A DNA stretch of 64,000 nucleotides from Hydnum rufescens UP504. Its lineage: Eukaryota; Basidiomycota; Agaricomycetes; Cantharellales; Hydnaceae. Below the pieces are notes generated by a model. It saw nothing but the letters and a program-made list of their open reading frames with translations, made no database searches and was not told where the DNA came from. The stretch is taken from contig MU128963.1 of assembly GCA_014904985.1 (NCBI GenBank), positions 200,243 through 264,242 on the forward strand, written 5' to 3'. Position numbers and translations under genes: made by a program. The number at the start of each line of letters is the position of its first letter. Within the stretch, counting starts at the first letter, position 1. Shown piece after piece: positions 1-13,998 of this stretch.

Positions 1-818
1 GGACTCTGTCGGAAGGTGACTTGCTCAGAATGTTGTCGTTTGCCCCCCACGGGTTGGAGTATGTGTGCTGTGGTCTCTTTCCGTGGTGAAGTTCTGACAT
101 CCTTACTGGATTATAGGAGACAATGGGAAGATATGGTTCGCACGTTGAAATTCGAAGGTCCTTAGAGTGTTGCCTTATTTTTTTAAATTTAGTAACCCAC
201 GGTGTATCCTGATCCTCACTAGTTGTAACTGTAGGATTCCCTGATTTAATTTATGGTGGCATCTGAATACTAGACCTATTCCCAGTTGCCTTCTTTGCCG
301 AAACCTCATTGCAATTGGTGGTAATATTAAGTATCTGATAGCTGGATAGTCCCAGACAGTGAGTTCACTGAACACTCATCCCTGACGTTGTTATGTGTCG
401 GGTGGATCAAAACTAGGTCTCGGGAGACTCGTGTACGATACGCGAACATTCCGGAAGGGATTGATGACATAGGCATTAAGTTCCATTCAGGTGTTGTGGC
501 GGTTGGAGTGAACAAGTATGACCCATGTTCTCTAGGAGCAATACACTTAATTCTGTAAATGCCACGTGGGAATAATAGAGAATCTCTGCAAGATCTCATT
601 TGCTGAAGGGACCACATTACAATAGACAAGGCTGTATGACCCGCCCAACACACGCAACTACAGTAATTGACTGAGACGCGGAGACAATACATGTACAGTA
701 AATTGTCACAAACGTCACGTTGGGCGCCCACTGCAGCAAGCAGTACAGATCCCGCTTTCATCTCTCTTTTCCTTGTCTCCGTTATCCATCTGTTCAGTGT
801 TATCAAGCTGACTCCAGG
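1..818. other. no gene recognised (5' end of window)
   Basis: No open frame here joins into a recognisable protein. The longest minus-strand frame (327-1049) overlaps the first exon of the Rad60-like gene antisense and looks like its shadow. The last few hundred bases should contain the promoter of that gene, but I see no clear TATA box. Confidence 0.5.
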
Positions 819-2511
819 ATGTCCGATAAACCTCGACCCCGACCCCGGCCTCGCTCGCGACTCGCAACTAATAGCCAAAATGGAACTACCGGCGGCGCGG
901 GACCATCCTCGCTTTCTTCCTCCGCCCAAACTGGGTCGACGATACGTCGTGATGATGCAGACGACGAAAATGCACTCTTCTTCCGTAATCGTGGGTGGGA
1001 TGCAAACGTGATCAAGGCGCGAGCAGCTCGTACGTTTTCGCCGTAGCATGCGTGGTGTTCTGTGTCTGAAGATGGTATAACTACGCTTTCAGGGGCCAAA
1101 AAAGCCGATGACGATTCGTCCACGAATCAAAATGAATCTGATGATGGTTTTGAATTCCTCTCTCCAAATTCAAAGAAACGGCCCAAGGCAGGTAAATTGA
1201 AGCCTCCTCCAGCGTGGACAACGCAGGTGGAGCGTGGAGGCTCTGCGTTTGCAGACAGGCGCAGGTGGTCATCTCCTTCCCGTACTCTCTTGCCTCATCG
1301 CTAACATGGGTCCCTCTGCGCTATACAGTAGCACGGTTGTATGCTCAGACGAAGAAAGACGTCGTGTGTTGAGCGACTCGGACGACTCTGTTGCGGGCCC
1401 AAGGAATATGAATGGGAAACGTCCAAAGCCCAAGCCAAGTCCCGATCTCCGACACCTCCCCCTGCTCTCCCTGAGCACTTCCGGAACGAGGCCCGCAGGA
1501 TAGCACGGCAGGTTGTGCGCGAGCAGAACCCTCTACCCATTATCGATCTTGACGCAGCGGAAACACGACGAGTATACCAGCCCGTGCTGAATATCGATAG
1601 TTCCGAAGAGGATGATCCCGACTTTGCAGCCATTGCGGCGAAGGTTAGGGCGGAACATAAACGCAAAGCATCTGCGCTGTCGTCTACGCAGACGAATGTC
1701 GCTGGCCCAAGCAGGAGCAGCAGTGGTGTCAAAGTTAAAATTCTCGTAAAGTGGGTACAACACCCATTCGATGAATTTGCCCAGGAACAGCCAGAGGAAG
1801 CATGGAACTATTTCATAGACAGGGTATGTACTTAGATGATCCACCCCTTCCTTTTTTTTTTCCCCTCGTCTGACCAGCTTTTTATTGAGATAGGACTCGA
1901 ATTTGCGAGAAATCTTTACGACGACAACGAGACTAAAGCACCTCCTTGGCTCCCAGTTGGTCGTAACTCATGATGGGCATCAAATTTACCAAACAAGCAC
2001 GCCACGGAGTCTTGAGGGATTGGCTGGCGAGATCCATCTTTGTCTGTGGTTTCCTCCTCTCTTTCTCCTGCGTTGAGCTAACGTTGTGGCTGCACCAGCT
2101 GCCTGCGATGATAATACTTACAGTCACCTCCAGGATATGCGAAAGAAAAGCCTAGCATCTACAGGCAATGATCCGCGCTTGGAATTCGGCGGCGCCGGTG
2201 GCTCAAATGCTCCTGCTGCCGAAGATTCCGACGGGGAAGGAGATAAACCGGCGAATGACGAGCCAAAGAAGAAGATCAAAATCGGCTTGCGGAGCGCACA
2301 GTTCCCCCAAACAAAGTATCTGAACGTCCGGGCGGAGATGACCTGTCGGGCAATTCTCCAGCATTATCTCAAAGTGATGAAAATCGAAGGCAAGCATGAC
2401 AAGGCGCGATTGTCGTTCGATGGAGAGCAACTGGCTCCCGATTCGCAGATTGGAGATGCTGACATCGACCTCGATGACGACGAGGCACTCGTGGATGTTG
2501 TAGGGCTGTAA
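819..2511 (+). CDS. Rad60/Esc2/NIP45-family protein with two SUMO-like domains
   Basis: The family supports SUMO-dependent genome stability and replication-fork repair in the nucleus. Proposed exons are 819-1029, 1093-1264, 1329-1823 (probably with a further intron 1390-1439), 1894-2041 and 2099-2511. The N-terminus is basic and low-complexity, starting MSDKPRPRPRPRSR. Two SUMO-interacting-like motifs follow: PLPIIDLDAAE near 1545 and VLNIDSSEEDD near 1595. SLD1 spans about 1728-2130 (VKVKILVKWVQHP, then LVVTHDGHQIYQTSTPRSLE, then EIHL). SLD2 is the C-terminus (KKKIKIGLRSAQ to DDDEALVDVVGL), ending in a VVGL similar to processed SUMO but with no GG. Exon 3 changes frame between about 1390 and 1440; a 50-nt intron (GTTGCG...CCAAG) restores the frame, and an indel is the alternative. 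The start is the first ATG in frame with the acidic second exon. The family call is firm; the gene symbol is left open. Confidence 0.88.
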
Positions 2512-3029
2512 TTTCCTTTTTTCTTTTTTGGGTTGCAGTCTTTCTGGCTATCGTGTCCATTCGTACTATAGTCGGTCGATGGAGTAATATCATACTCTCT
2601 GTAGTGACGAATGGGTGTAACCTGTCGTTTCTGAGGACTCGAAACTCTGGGCTGAGCATGTGCGAGAAATTGAAGCTGACTGCAAGACATTATGATGGAT
2701 AAATGAGACATAGTGGGCCATACGAAATTCGTGAGTAGATTAATCCCTAGATATGCGGTATCACATTGCCCCAAGGCATGGTATTCGCGGCACCGTTGGG
2801 AATGCACGAAGTCAGTCGCAGAGCCTGACAGCACATCCACACTGTTCCCAGTGTGCATCATAATGATACCCATTTGAACGACTACTGAAACAGACATGGC
2901 CCAGACAGCCTCGAGCGAATCTAAGACGCGAGGCTGTCCTCGAGCGCATCTGACCAAGGTATGAAGACATAGTCCGGTGTTACGCGTGATCATTCCCCGC
3001 AAGGACCAGAATACTAGCTAGGACGGAAA
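2512..3029. other. convergent intergenic region
   Basis: This is the shared 3' region between the plus-strand Rad60-like gene and the minus-strand PQ-loop gene. The Rad60-like stop is followed by a T-rich run (2513-2530). No convincing coding frame is seen. Confidence 0.5.
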
Positions 3030-4209
3030 TTATGCTAGTTCCGACCGTCCAGAGGAAATCGCCTGCTTCTGCTCGGCGAACTTCGCTTCCCTTTGGAAAC
3101 GGAAAAATTGGACGAGGATCTAATAACCATTAGCAAAGAATGATCGGTGTAAGATGCGTTGGCCCCAGGGAAGAAGCGCGATGACGTACATAAACGTCTG
3201 CAAATATGGTAAGGCCACTACCAGCAAGCCAACTGGCGTTAATGATTAGATGTGACCATTCCATGGATGCGACACATATTGAAAGGACGTAAAAAGTATT
3301 GCCAGCGATGGCGAAGAGGAACAGGGCAAGGGAAAGGCCCTCGCACTTGGTTTGAATATTCTTCACTGAAAACAATTTCAAGATCAGCTATCACGATACA
3401 CCTCTATCCATCAGAAAGGGAGAGACGCACTGATTTGAGGGATGCGGGAACCGAGGTACAGGAGCGCAGACGCCCATCCCATCAGCTGGCTCCTCCATTC
3501 AAACACAACTTCTGGCCTTTCGGGAGAGGTGTCACCCTGATCGTGTTGATTGAAGTGCCGATTGTAGAAGAATGCACCAAGACCGAAGGAAATAACGAAT
3601 AGACAGAGGAGGGTATATTCATTGCGGTTCGAAACGAAGAGGTTTGAATGAGTGAGGGAGTATCCTTTGGCCCACAGCCAGATCCATGAGCCGGAATGAG
3701 GGGGGAAGTCTCGGATGGTTCGGAATTATCGGAATTACGCAAGGAGGCCCCGTAAAAAATGCGATAGTAATATATTTGGAAGAGGAAGGTCAGATCGCAT
3801 ATCAAGTACTTTGGTCATATAGGCATAAATAGGTCAGCGATGTCCTTCGCCAGGAGCGTCGTCCACCCACATAAATCGACAACAGAATTACGGTGGGTAT
3901 CAGACCCGCCATGATTGCTCCCGTCACGTTGAACAGATCACCGAGGGCCCAAGTGATCACGAAGAGGACTGATAGGCCCTCTCCGGACTTGAGTTGATAA
4001 TTTTCGATAAATTGCGGAGTGTATACGATAAGCCTAAAGGGGTTCGACGTCGACAACACAACCCAGGTAGGAAATATCGAGGTCTTACCAGCAACCGATA
4101 GAAAGCCAGCCAAACTAGTCTCTGATCAGCTAAAGAGGACTTGGGCTAGCGTGAGGCTTACCACATTGCTAGCCTCCTCGTTCACAGAAGCGACGGCTGC
4201 CCCTAGCAT
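3030..4209 (-). CDS. PQ-loop vacuolar (lysosomal) amino-acid transporter, YPQ/RTC2 family
   Basis: Family members export cationic amino acids across the vacuolar membrane. Minus-strand exons are 4209-4162, 4114-4089 (a 26-nt microexon), 4033-3871, 3808-3431, 3365-3190 and 3119-3030. The first PQ loop reads YTPQFIENYQLKSGEGLS, and the second reads GSRIPQIMKNIQTKCEGLSL across the exon 4/5 junction. Both are followed by the typical hydrophobic helices (VLFVITWALGDLFNVTGA; ALFLFAIAGNTFYVLSI). The 3' intron has a good donor GTACGT, branch GCTAAT and acceptor TTATTAG. Exon 4 loses one base of frame between the SEPSETSPLIP stretch and YTLLCLFVISF (about 3620-3720). Either an indel or a 74-nt GTAATT...AAAG intron would explain it. 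About 290 residues is normal for the family. Confidence 0.9.
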
Positions 4210-4398
4210 GATAGAAGTGATCCGTTGCGATAGAAAAGAATCAGGTTCTATTCGCCCGATTACTTGGGGCTGCCGTTCAGATACTTGAGGTTTCTACTGG
4301 GAGGGGATCTAGGTCTGCACACTGAGTACAATAATGGTTAAGAATGGGTCCGGGAACTTCGGGTGCATCCTCGTGACCAAATTGTGACATTTACAAAC
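4210..4398. promoter_or_regulatory. divergent promoter region between the PQ-loop gene and ATE1
   Basis: This 189-bp gap separates the two start codons of divergently transcribed genes, so both promoters should lie here or overlap the 5' ends. I see no defined motif; the call rests on gene orientation only. Confidence 0.5.
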
Positions 4399-6234
<1,836 letters not shown>

Positions 6235-6413
6235 AGTTGTACCCACAGTCATTTTGCCTAACGGGTTATCGTCCTTCCTGGTCCTTCCTGACAATTTTGC
6301 CTCCTATGGGAGACAGGCGCCGCAGTGTTGCCTTAAGTCTGGAGACAAGTGGTATGCGCCATCAGCAGTGAAGACTGCTCTCTCTCCCCCTGACACCTTC
6401 CCCCGTTCTAACC

Positions 6414-7800
6414 ATGAGCTATGTGCCCCCTTCTATGCACATCTTCCCGTTTCCGAAAATTCCAGCTCGCAAAATGAGAGACATGCCGGGTGCTGGCCGT
6501 GCAGATACAGACAAAAATTGTGTAAAGCGGGCGCAAGTGGCCCCCAGGGATCATGCAAGGATTGCACCGCTTTTAAAATTGTCTGCGATGGTAAAGGGCT
6601 GAGGAGGCCACCCGGTGTACGTTGTCTCGGAATCTCCCTGTCCCTTAGCCTAATTGGAGACGCGTATTAGGGTCGAGCCCTGGCGGACCAGGTCCGAGCT
6701 GATGCGAAGGCTTGGATACAGAAACGTGACAAGCACGAGCCATCCATTCAGCCTCTCTCACTCTCATATGAACTGAGACCCGCTCTACCCTCTCCTCCGT
6801 CGCCAACTCGGTTGACTATCAGGATCGGGATGGTACCCCAATCGCTCCCTCGCTATTCCCAGCGAACGAAGCCGGCTTCCAAGGAGCCGATACTCCTGAT
6901 CAGGCCTCATTCCAGAATGATGCGAATACAACTAGTTCGTGATACATTATCGCTGTGTCCATTGTGCTTAACTGTCTTAACAGGTGTTGTAGATCCTTTG
7001 GAGACGGGGGTCCCATGGAATAACGCCCCATTCGAGCATCACAACCATACTACCCAGTCCCCGCCCGTCACGAATCCCATGTGGGGCGAGAGTACGGATC
7101 TCCCACTTCCCAATGTCCGCATTTGTGTATGGGGACTTACCTCTGGCTCCACACAGCTCCCTTGTCTCCCTCTCCCACGGACTTCTATCGGCGTCGCATA
7201 ACAATGAGTATATGCTCCTCGCTTCGTCCTCAGGATTTCATAATATCCTTGGATGAAGCCAGAGGATATTTCAATGGATTACAATTTGTCACATCTGAGC
7301 AGCTGGTTGTTCACCATGACCCTGACGAGGCAATGGCTTTGAGGGACCCATTGCTAGCTCATCCCTCATCTCATTCCCAGGGGGCCGATCCTAACCCAAT
7401 CAGTTAGTAATTCATGATCACATCCCCCATGGTAGTTAATAGGTGCTGTAGACGTTTTGCATGCGGTGGACCCGTGGGACGTGGCCCAATCCGGGTCCAC
7501 AATCAGACCCAGTACCCGCTCCTCTCGAATGACATATGGAACGAAGGTACCAGTCTCCCCTTTCGCAACCTTCCGTACGCATTTGTATATCTGAATTCAT
7601 CTCCGGCTCTGTAGATCCCTTGTCTCCCTCTTCCACCACCTTCCTTTCGACATCGAACAATGACCACCCGCTCCCCCCTTCGCCCTCCGGAATCTTTAAT
7701 TCCTTGGTTGAACCTGAAGAGTATTCCCATGGATTAGAATTTACCCCACCTGGGCAGCTGGTTCGCCGTGACTTTGACGAGGACGTGACAGGGTGATTGA
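6414..7800 (+). pseudogene. Zn2Cys6 (fungal binuclear zinc cluster) transcription-factor-like gene, damaged
   Basis: A Zn2Cys6 cluster is readable at about 6485-6610: GCWPCRYRQKLCKAG, then GSCKDCTAFKIVC. The spacing matches basidiomycete proteins of the GCWTCR..KKC type, with all six cysteines present. An intron GTACGT...GTATTAG (about 6618-6670) then joins to a frame reading ALADQVRADAKAW. The rest has Ser/Pro-rich segments in different frames, and the region 6977-7420 is repeated as a diverged copy at 7436-7796. No upstream ATG lies in frame with the cluster except 6182, which would overlap ATE1's last exon; the N-terminus is therefore unresolved. The 3' end dissolves into an 18-bp minisatellite. 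The zinc cluster call is good; that the gene is broken is inferred from stops and frame changes. Confidence 0.6.
6977..7796 (+). repeat. diverged tandem duplication inside the Zn2Cys6 gene (two copies of about 400 bp)
   Basis: Copy 1 is about 6977-7420 and copy 2 about 7436-7796. Matching landmarks, in order: GGTGTTGTAGAT / GGTGCTGTAGAC; CCCAGTCCCC / CCCAGTACCC; CGCATTTGTGTAT / CGCATTTGTATAT; CTCCCTTGTCTCCCTCT / ATCCCTTGTCTCCCTCT; CAGCTGGTTGTTCACC / CAGCTGGTTCGCCGTG. Several point and frame differences separate the copies, so the duplication is not recent. Confidence 0.7.
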
Positions 7801-7998
7801 CGAAGGACGTGACTTGACGAAGGACGTGACTTTGACGAAGGATGTGACTTTGACGAAGGATGTGACTTTGACGAAGGACGTGACTTTGACGAAGGATGTG
7901 ACTTTGACGAAGGACGTGACTTTGACGAACGTGATTGACGAAGATGTGATTTAACGAGACGTGACTTGACGAAGGAGTGATTGCGAGACGTGATTTCC
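7767..7998. repeat. 18-bp minisatellite, unit GACTTTGACGAAGGAYGT
   Basis: There are about twelve head-to-tail copies of an 18-bp unit. The middle ones are near identical (alternating GGACGT and GGATGT) and the outer ones are decayed and shortened (for example GATTGACGAAGATGT). The seed occurs in the last coding piece of the duplicated Zn2Cys6 region, where it encodes DFDEDV. Confidence 0.9.
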
Positions 7999-10288
7999 TT
8001 GGAAGTTATACCCAGCGTATCGTTGAGGCCCTCACCCCGTATGGGTATACTTCATGGCTGCTTGCTTCAAATCTTAACTGATGCATCTTCATCTTTTAGC
8101 CTCCACGATTAAGCCACAAGCATCTACACGCTAGCAGCCTTGCTCCCTCCGTTCTTCGTTCGGATATGCACTGTCTGAGCCGAAGCTCAAAGGTCCAAAT
8201 TCGCACTTGTGTTAGACTGATAGATCGGTTTGTTTCCGCGCTCCACGGACAAACCGTAGAGCCCATAGGTCCCATTCTTCTTGCTTCCCGCTCCTGTTCG
8301 TCGTTCTGTTTCATACGAACCCCAGTTCCAGTTTCGGTGCGAGTCTCGGTCCTCTTGGTACATGCTAACCCTCCTTTTGCGTGGCCCTATGTCGTTTCCT
8401 CCAATATGTTTTACATTTCTGGAGAGGTCAGGTTTTCATTTTCGTGGCAAGCTGCGAGGAACGGTCTCGAATGTTTGCCGCAGTGTTTCCCACAATAAAT
8501 CGGTCCATTGTGATTAGCATGGCACGGGGCGTGGTTCTCTTCTCTTGGTCTGCCATCTCGTAAATTAACAATCTGGGGTTCATTCCCTATTCTGTTTACA
8601 AGGTTTGGTCATCAAGTTCTCCCCATTTCTGCGGTCGCTGTGGTCTCGGTCTGCGTGAAGGCATAATCGTTTTGGGCTCCTGTCTTTGGTTGCTGGCTTT
8701 CTCATTTTCGGATCGTCTCATCCGCTGGTGTAATGTCTGACTTCGTGGTGTCGTCTGGAAAGGTTTTCGGGTTTCTCGGGTCCATGCTTCTCTTTATTTT
8801 CCTTTGGTTGTTGTTGTTTTTTCCGCTTAAATTGTGTTTTGTGTGCCCTATATTGTCTGCGATGAAGTCTCGTGAGATGCCTGCGGCGGGTTCTTCCCCC
8901 CTGACTCCATTTCTCCTTTAGGCATTACATCGTCTATCCCTCTCTGTTCTCTCTCATCCCCATCCCATCAATTGTCACCCACACTACCACCACCTTGACT
9001 CAACGTCAACGACAAACGAGAAGACAGGCGGTGCGAGAAGAAATCAACCATCGCGGCCACGATGTGCTACATCCGCACGGTACTGTAAAGAAAACACATG
9101 AACACAAAGAACAATAACACAAAGAGCCTGGCCGGGCTCATTGGGCACAGGTCGGTGAACGTCGATGTCTTCGGCGACACTATCGCAATGGACTGACAGA
9201 CGTTGTCGTGACTTGAGATTTGCATTGAAGTCCAATCATCCCTACCCTCCCTAAACTAATCCAGCAACTCGCGAGTCGAGTTGACTCAAGTCAGCCGTTC
9301 CTATCCACACTAGGATTAGTTCGAGGTTGACATAAGCGGATGCAACTCTGCTGCCACCAAATCAACGATCACTTTTTCTTCCCCCAATTCTCCCAACTCT
9401 ATCAATGCGCAACAAAAAATCACTAGTGAGAGTCATGTGATTTCGCTTATTCTGCCACACACTATGGGATAATCCTTTGCACAGTATGGGTGTGTTTGCC
9501 AACGTGCTGAATATGTGCTTCAACGGCTTTTTTTTTGGTCCAACTTGCCAATTTCTGCAGTAGTCTCTTGCCTCTGAACGTCATTATACGGATCGTATTT
9601 TTTGGCTTTTTCATTTTTGACGTATCCCAAACTGGTATGCATTTTGCCTTTCATTCCCGATGTGTTGCGAGGTCTGCGCGTTTATTCCCCATGCCGTCCA
9701 GCGGTGGTGGCATACGTCCTTTATATGCCTGTTTTGGATCTCATAGTAAGTACTTCTCCTATATGTTCTCTCTATGCATTCTACTCATGTCCTGCCGATA
9801 GAATCATGACTATTTGTGTGGCTCTACTCTACGATATGATTGTGGAGTATGCAAATATATGTCGCTGCGTATGGTTTGTTGTCACCGCTCCCTTTCATGT
9901 ATTCTCTTGGTCTCACCTCGCTGCCTCAGGTTTCTGTGCATTTCAATATATATTCTTTTCTCCGGTCCATGTCGCACATCGCCAATCGATATAGATGATT
10001 GACAGGGTCCAGAACTTGACACGTTGGTGGAGGATTCCCTTCGTAAGTAGTGCCTCTGGCTCTATCCACACATATTTGAAACATGGATCCAATATCCGCC
10101 CAGCCGAAATCGCACATATCGACGATAATAGCGATTATCATCGAAAAAGTACGTAGATCTTAGTCGGGGTGGCGGATGTTTGTTGATTAACTTGTGTCAT
10201 ATCGGACATGCTTTCCTGTACATAGGTGTAGTCAAATACCTTACTCTATGACCTACATTCGCGCCAAGCCCTGCGGCGTGCTCCATCG
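7999..10288. other. no gene recognised
   Basis: The frames are short and hydrophobic by T-richness only (for example 8733-8921 and 9602-9994). None splices into a familiar protein and none has a conserved motif. The T-rich runs and absence of long frames suggest non-coding or fully decayed sequence. Confidence 0.4.
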
Positions 10289-10755
10289 ATGCCAACCACC
10301 GTGAGTACCGGATTTCAGAGTGGTGTTTGGTGAAGACCACTGACAGTCCTACTTCGACCATGCACTAGTTGGACCACGCGATTGAGTTTCCACCCCAGCG
10401 GCGAAATTCCTCCAGCGACAACTTCACCCTCGAGCTCACGACACTTGGATACATTGGCGACGAACCTGGTGTTCTTGGCGTGAAACAGGTGAGAAGACGC
10501 AAAGAAGCCGGCCCAAACAACTTGCTGACAATGGCTGGTAGGACATTACTTCAGTGCGGCTGTCGGAAGTTGGGGAAGGATCTTAGCGGTGGGGTCCCAG
10601 ACCACGGTGGGTACTTAAGAAGTTTCTGTGGCACGATGAGGAACGCGATGCTGATGTTGCCCTTTATCCTGGAATCCGCCAGTCCCGTTCCGGTTCGCTT
10701 TGGCAAACAGCCCCCCTGTTGTCGTGGCTTTGGACTCAAGAGAGATATACTTTGA
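10289..10755 (+). CDS. doubtful small gene, function unknown
   Basis: A possible start ATG at 10289 (MPTT) is followed by a plausible intron GTGAGT...CACTAG (10301-10368). Then comes an open exon 10369-10488 reading LDHAIEFPPQRRNSSS and LELTTLGYIGDEPGVLG, ended by donor CAG|GTGAGA. Downstream frames such as HYFSAAVGSWGRILAVGS (about 10545-10600) could be further exons, but I could not join them. No family is recognised; the evidence is splice-signal quality and exon openness only. Confidence 0.3.
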
Positions 10756-11957
10756 GACTGCTCAGGTAGATCTGCGTTGAGATCTCCAATGTAGGCGTCA
10801 ACTTCTCACGTACCATATGTGTGACCTGTGGTGCGGTACGGCGCTTATTCGAATCAATGGGTGGGTTTTGCATCCCGAAGGTGTCCATCATGTTGTCGGA
10901 AAACACGAACCAGCATCCATTTGACAGAATTTCAAAACCTCACGCCTTCTGTGGGTGTGATATCCAGAGTAACGTAACGTGGGAAATGGGACGGGTGTGT
11001 AGCTACACTTCCTTGTCTATTTCATTCTTCCCCTCAGCTAGTGACGGTTCAGCCTCTCACTGTCCTCTGCGGACACGTGCCGCGCATTATACGTGTATGA
11101 GCAAGGCGCCCTGTTTTTGCGCCAGCCAGTCACAAGGAACGAAACTCAATGGCGCAATTGACACGATTCCCCACGCCGCGTGTGTTCCCGTTTTGAATAG
11201 AAGGTCACGATTTTCCCGTCTCAAATCGCCGATGACGGTCTGGAAACTGGTTCAACCTGGTTTCGCTGGGATCAAACTGAAAGGGACCTTGTGCAAAGCT
11301 CGTCCTTTCACCCGCTGAATATCGCCGTTGGTTGATTAGGAACGTGCGCAGAAAGGCTTCTTGCAGGTGGTGGATGCTCTGATATTCGCTGCAACTTGGT
11401 AATGCCCCCAGTTCTTCAGATTTATATATGTTACTCACCGTGGGGCTGAGAGGAGTGCGGTGCAGTGAAGGGAACGATCTAGCCACTGAAGGTGTTCTGG
11501 GAAACTGGGTAAGTATAGTACTGCATACATGAGAATTTTTGGGAAAGAAACCTGGATCTATCTCAAAGAAATGCGATATACGATCCGAACACTCTTTTTG
11601 GCTACCCCACCGTCATTGTGGAGGCACCGTACTTGGAAGGACATGAGGACAGTTTTCGGCCCTGTCCTGCGGATTACGCCCCTGCCGCACGGCCTTTGAA
11701 AGCACACCAAATGCAAACACCAGAGTTCGGGATCGCTGTGTCCTCATTAATTCCGCCCTCGTCGATCTATGCTGGACGATATAGGGGTAACGTAGGGAAT
11801 TACCGCAGTCTGTCAAGCCGCCCGAAAATCTTCGGGCTCCTATACAGTTCATTTTGATATTTCATTCAACTCGGTTCTAATAAAGTGAGCTGATGTATAC
11901 TGTGCATATTTGAGCCTTCATTTCCTTCCCCGGTCCGCCCTCTCTTTGCCCTTCATC
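10756..11957. other. no gene firmly recognised
   Basis: Isolated coding-looking pieces are present (for example a frame with ETGSTWFRWDQTERDL near 11240-11290). They do not assemble into a gene I can name. They may be exons of the doubtful upstream gene or of a decayed one. Confidence 0.35.
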
Positions 11958-13998
11958 ATGGTGGTGATCAACGCCACCCGAGTCAACATCTTGGGTGGCT
12001 CGTTCTTTGGTAATCTCCTCACCGCTTTGTCAGTCTCCTCCAGCCTTAGGGCGTGACAGCGCTGACCTGCCGTATTTGGCAGATGCTTCGGTGTCCTCAC
12101 TATCCAGACCTCTAGCTATTACCATTCATTCCCAAATGAAGGAAGGCTGGTGAAACTGGCGGTACGTCTCCTCTAGTTCCTTGGAATGTGCATTCATCGC
12201 TCATTAACTATCCCTTCCCCAGGTGGGCTTTTTATGGTGAAAATCTATCATACTTATCTGTCAAGGCCTATTCCCCATCTTCCATTGTAAAGGACTTCCG
12301 AAGCTTTTCAACTGTTGGTATCTCCTTTCCCCTGCTCTTCCACTGAAATAATGTGCAGACGTACCGTTGGTCGATACCGTGTACGCTATACAGTGCATGC
12401 ATTACCAAGTCTTTACATTCGTGGTTTGTTGCAAATTACAATAACCATTTCACTCTTAGGCGGGCAACGTGGTGCGTATCGGATGGATCACAACCGCTCG
12501 CCGTTCCTTTCCCTACTGACCCCCTCTACCCATGAAATCATTGCATATTTATAGGGAATTCTTAATGTATCACACCAGCACGGTGAGTACTGAGTTGGTC
12601 CTTGTTGTGGATGCCCTTATCTTTGCTTTGGCGCTATCTACTTCAAGGCCTGCGCATCAGTCACTGTCCAGACATTCTTTGCGCATCGCGTCTATTCTCG
12701 TAGGTCTTGCCCACATATCCTCGCCGGAGAAGCACTGCATTCATAGTGCCTCTTGATTTCCATAGTGAGCGGCAATCTCTATCTGGGAGTGCTTGTGGTA
12801 TGCTGTGGCGCTGATGTTGGAATAGACCAGTCTAAAAGTCATGCAATATAACGTTGTAGCAAGTCCTTGTGTTGCTTCAATTTGGTTAGTTTTACCCGAT
12901 TATGATCACTTTCCGATGTGCTTCATCCGTCTTATTCCTCCTGTGCTAGGATTCGCTGCTGGTTAGTACTCATCTTCATGTCTCGATGGACCTTGACTTA
13001 TTGTATTCCGATCAAATTGATGTTTTGGCATGCTGCAGCAACCGCCATCAGAGCGTATGCATCCCCGTATTTACTTCGGCAAGGTCCTAGCTAACAATTT
13101 GTTGGTCTGATTTACTTGTATCGCACACTGTTGTAGGAACATGATACTAGAATTTCACGTGATGGTCAAGGAGTGCACATGGCTCGCCGAGGCATGGCTC
13201 ATTATTCAAGTGCGTCCTGGACGCATCTGCCCTTGTTCTTAGCACACACTCTCCTGTCTTCACTGATACATGGTATATGGTGTGATTACGCGCTTTCAGG
13301 CAATCGCAGATGTTGTGATTGCAACGTATATGTGTATCTTATTACGACGTCGGCGGACTGGGTTCCCGAAGTGCGTATCCCGATACGTTTGCGATGCCAC
13401 ATTCATGTACTAAATGAGTCGCTTTGTCTGATTAATGATCTCACGCGTTGTTGCGTTGCACAGGACTGATTCGGTAATCAACCGCATGGTATTGTACACC
13501 ATTAGTACGGGATTGATCACTAGTGTTCTCTCGATGTTTGCTTCTTGTGATGGTGCGTTTCAGCGATTTCCTTCCTCTTTTCAGTATGATAATGCTGGTG
13601 CTGAACTAAATATGAGACAGCTTGCCAAAGACGGGTATCATTTTAGTGTAGTTGTTATCGGCATGGTAGGTTACTCGATTTTCCGGTCCCCAGCCCATTC
13701 GAGAGTCAGGATATTTCTATATAAACTAATTTCTTAATCCTATTCTAGTCACTAGGCGCATTCTATTCCATCACCATGCTCACCAAGTACGTCCCTCTAG
13801 TATGGCTCGTTGCATGTGCGATGCTGAAGCACTGTTTGGCTTTGCAGTTTGAACATGCGAATGAGACTCCGGGCGAGCCTTGATACACCAACCCCTCTTG
13901 AACTAATCGGCCACTCGATCGAAAAGAGAATTTGGCAGAATGCGGGGGATCGTCGAGGCGTACGTCGCAATGCGTATATCGCGACCTCAGGGGGATGA
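11958..13998 (+). CDS. DUF6534-type seven-transmembrane protein
   Basis: This is a basidiomycete-expanded membrane-protein family of unknown function. The N-terminal exons splice as 11958-12028, 12083-12161 and 12223-12236, giving LGGSFFGNLLTALCFGVLTI, then QTSSYYHSFPNEGRLVKLAV and GFLW. Later exons give LVDTVYAIQCMHYQ, ASVTVQTFFAHRVYSRR (about 12650) and WLAEAWLIIQAIADVVIATY (about 13180-13340). The hallmark follows: RRRRTGFPKTDSVINRMVLY (about 13345-13500). The end is SLGAFYSITMLTNLNMRMRL then RASLDTPT, with stop at 13996-13998. The order matches DUF6534 proteins. The exon path at 12240-12440 is uncertain and a one-base frame change is needed near 12430 (between VFTFVV and ANYNN). The ATG at 11958 is the only good start before the first helix. 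Confidence 0.82.

Noticed and set aside
327..1049. 240-residue minus-strand frame
   Set aside because: Antisense to the Rad60-like first exon, with no motif and no splice structure.
8733..9994. Hydrophobic plus-strand frames as membrane proteins
   Set aside because: Hydrophobicity comes from T-rich sequence; no start context, splice joins or family motif.
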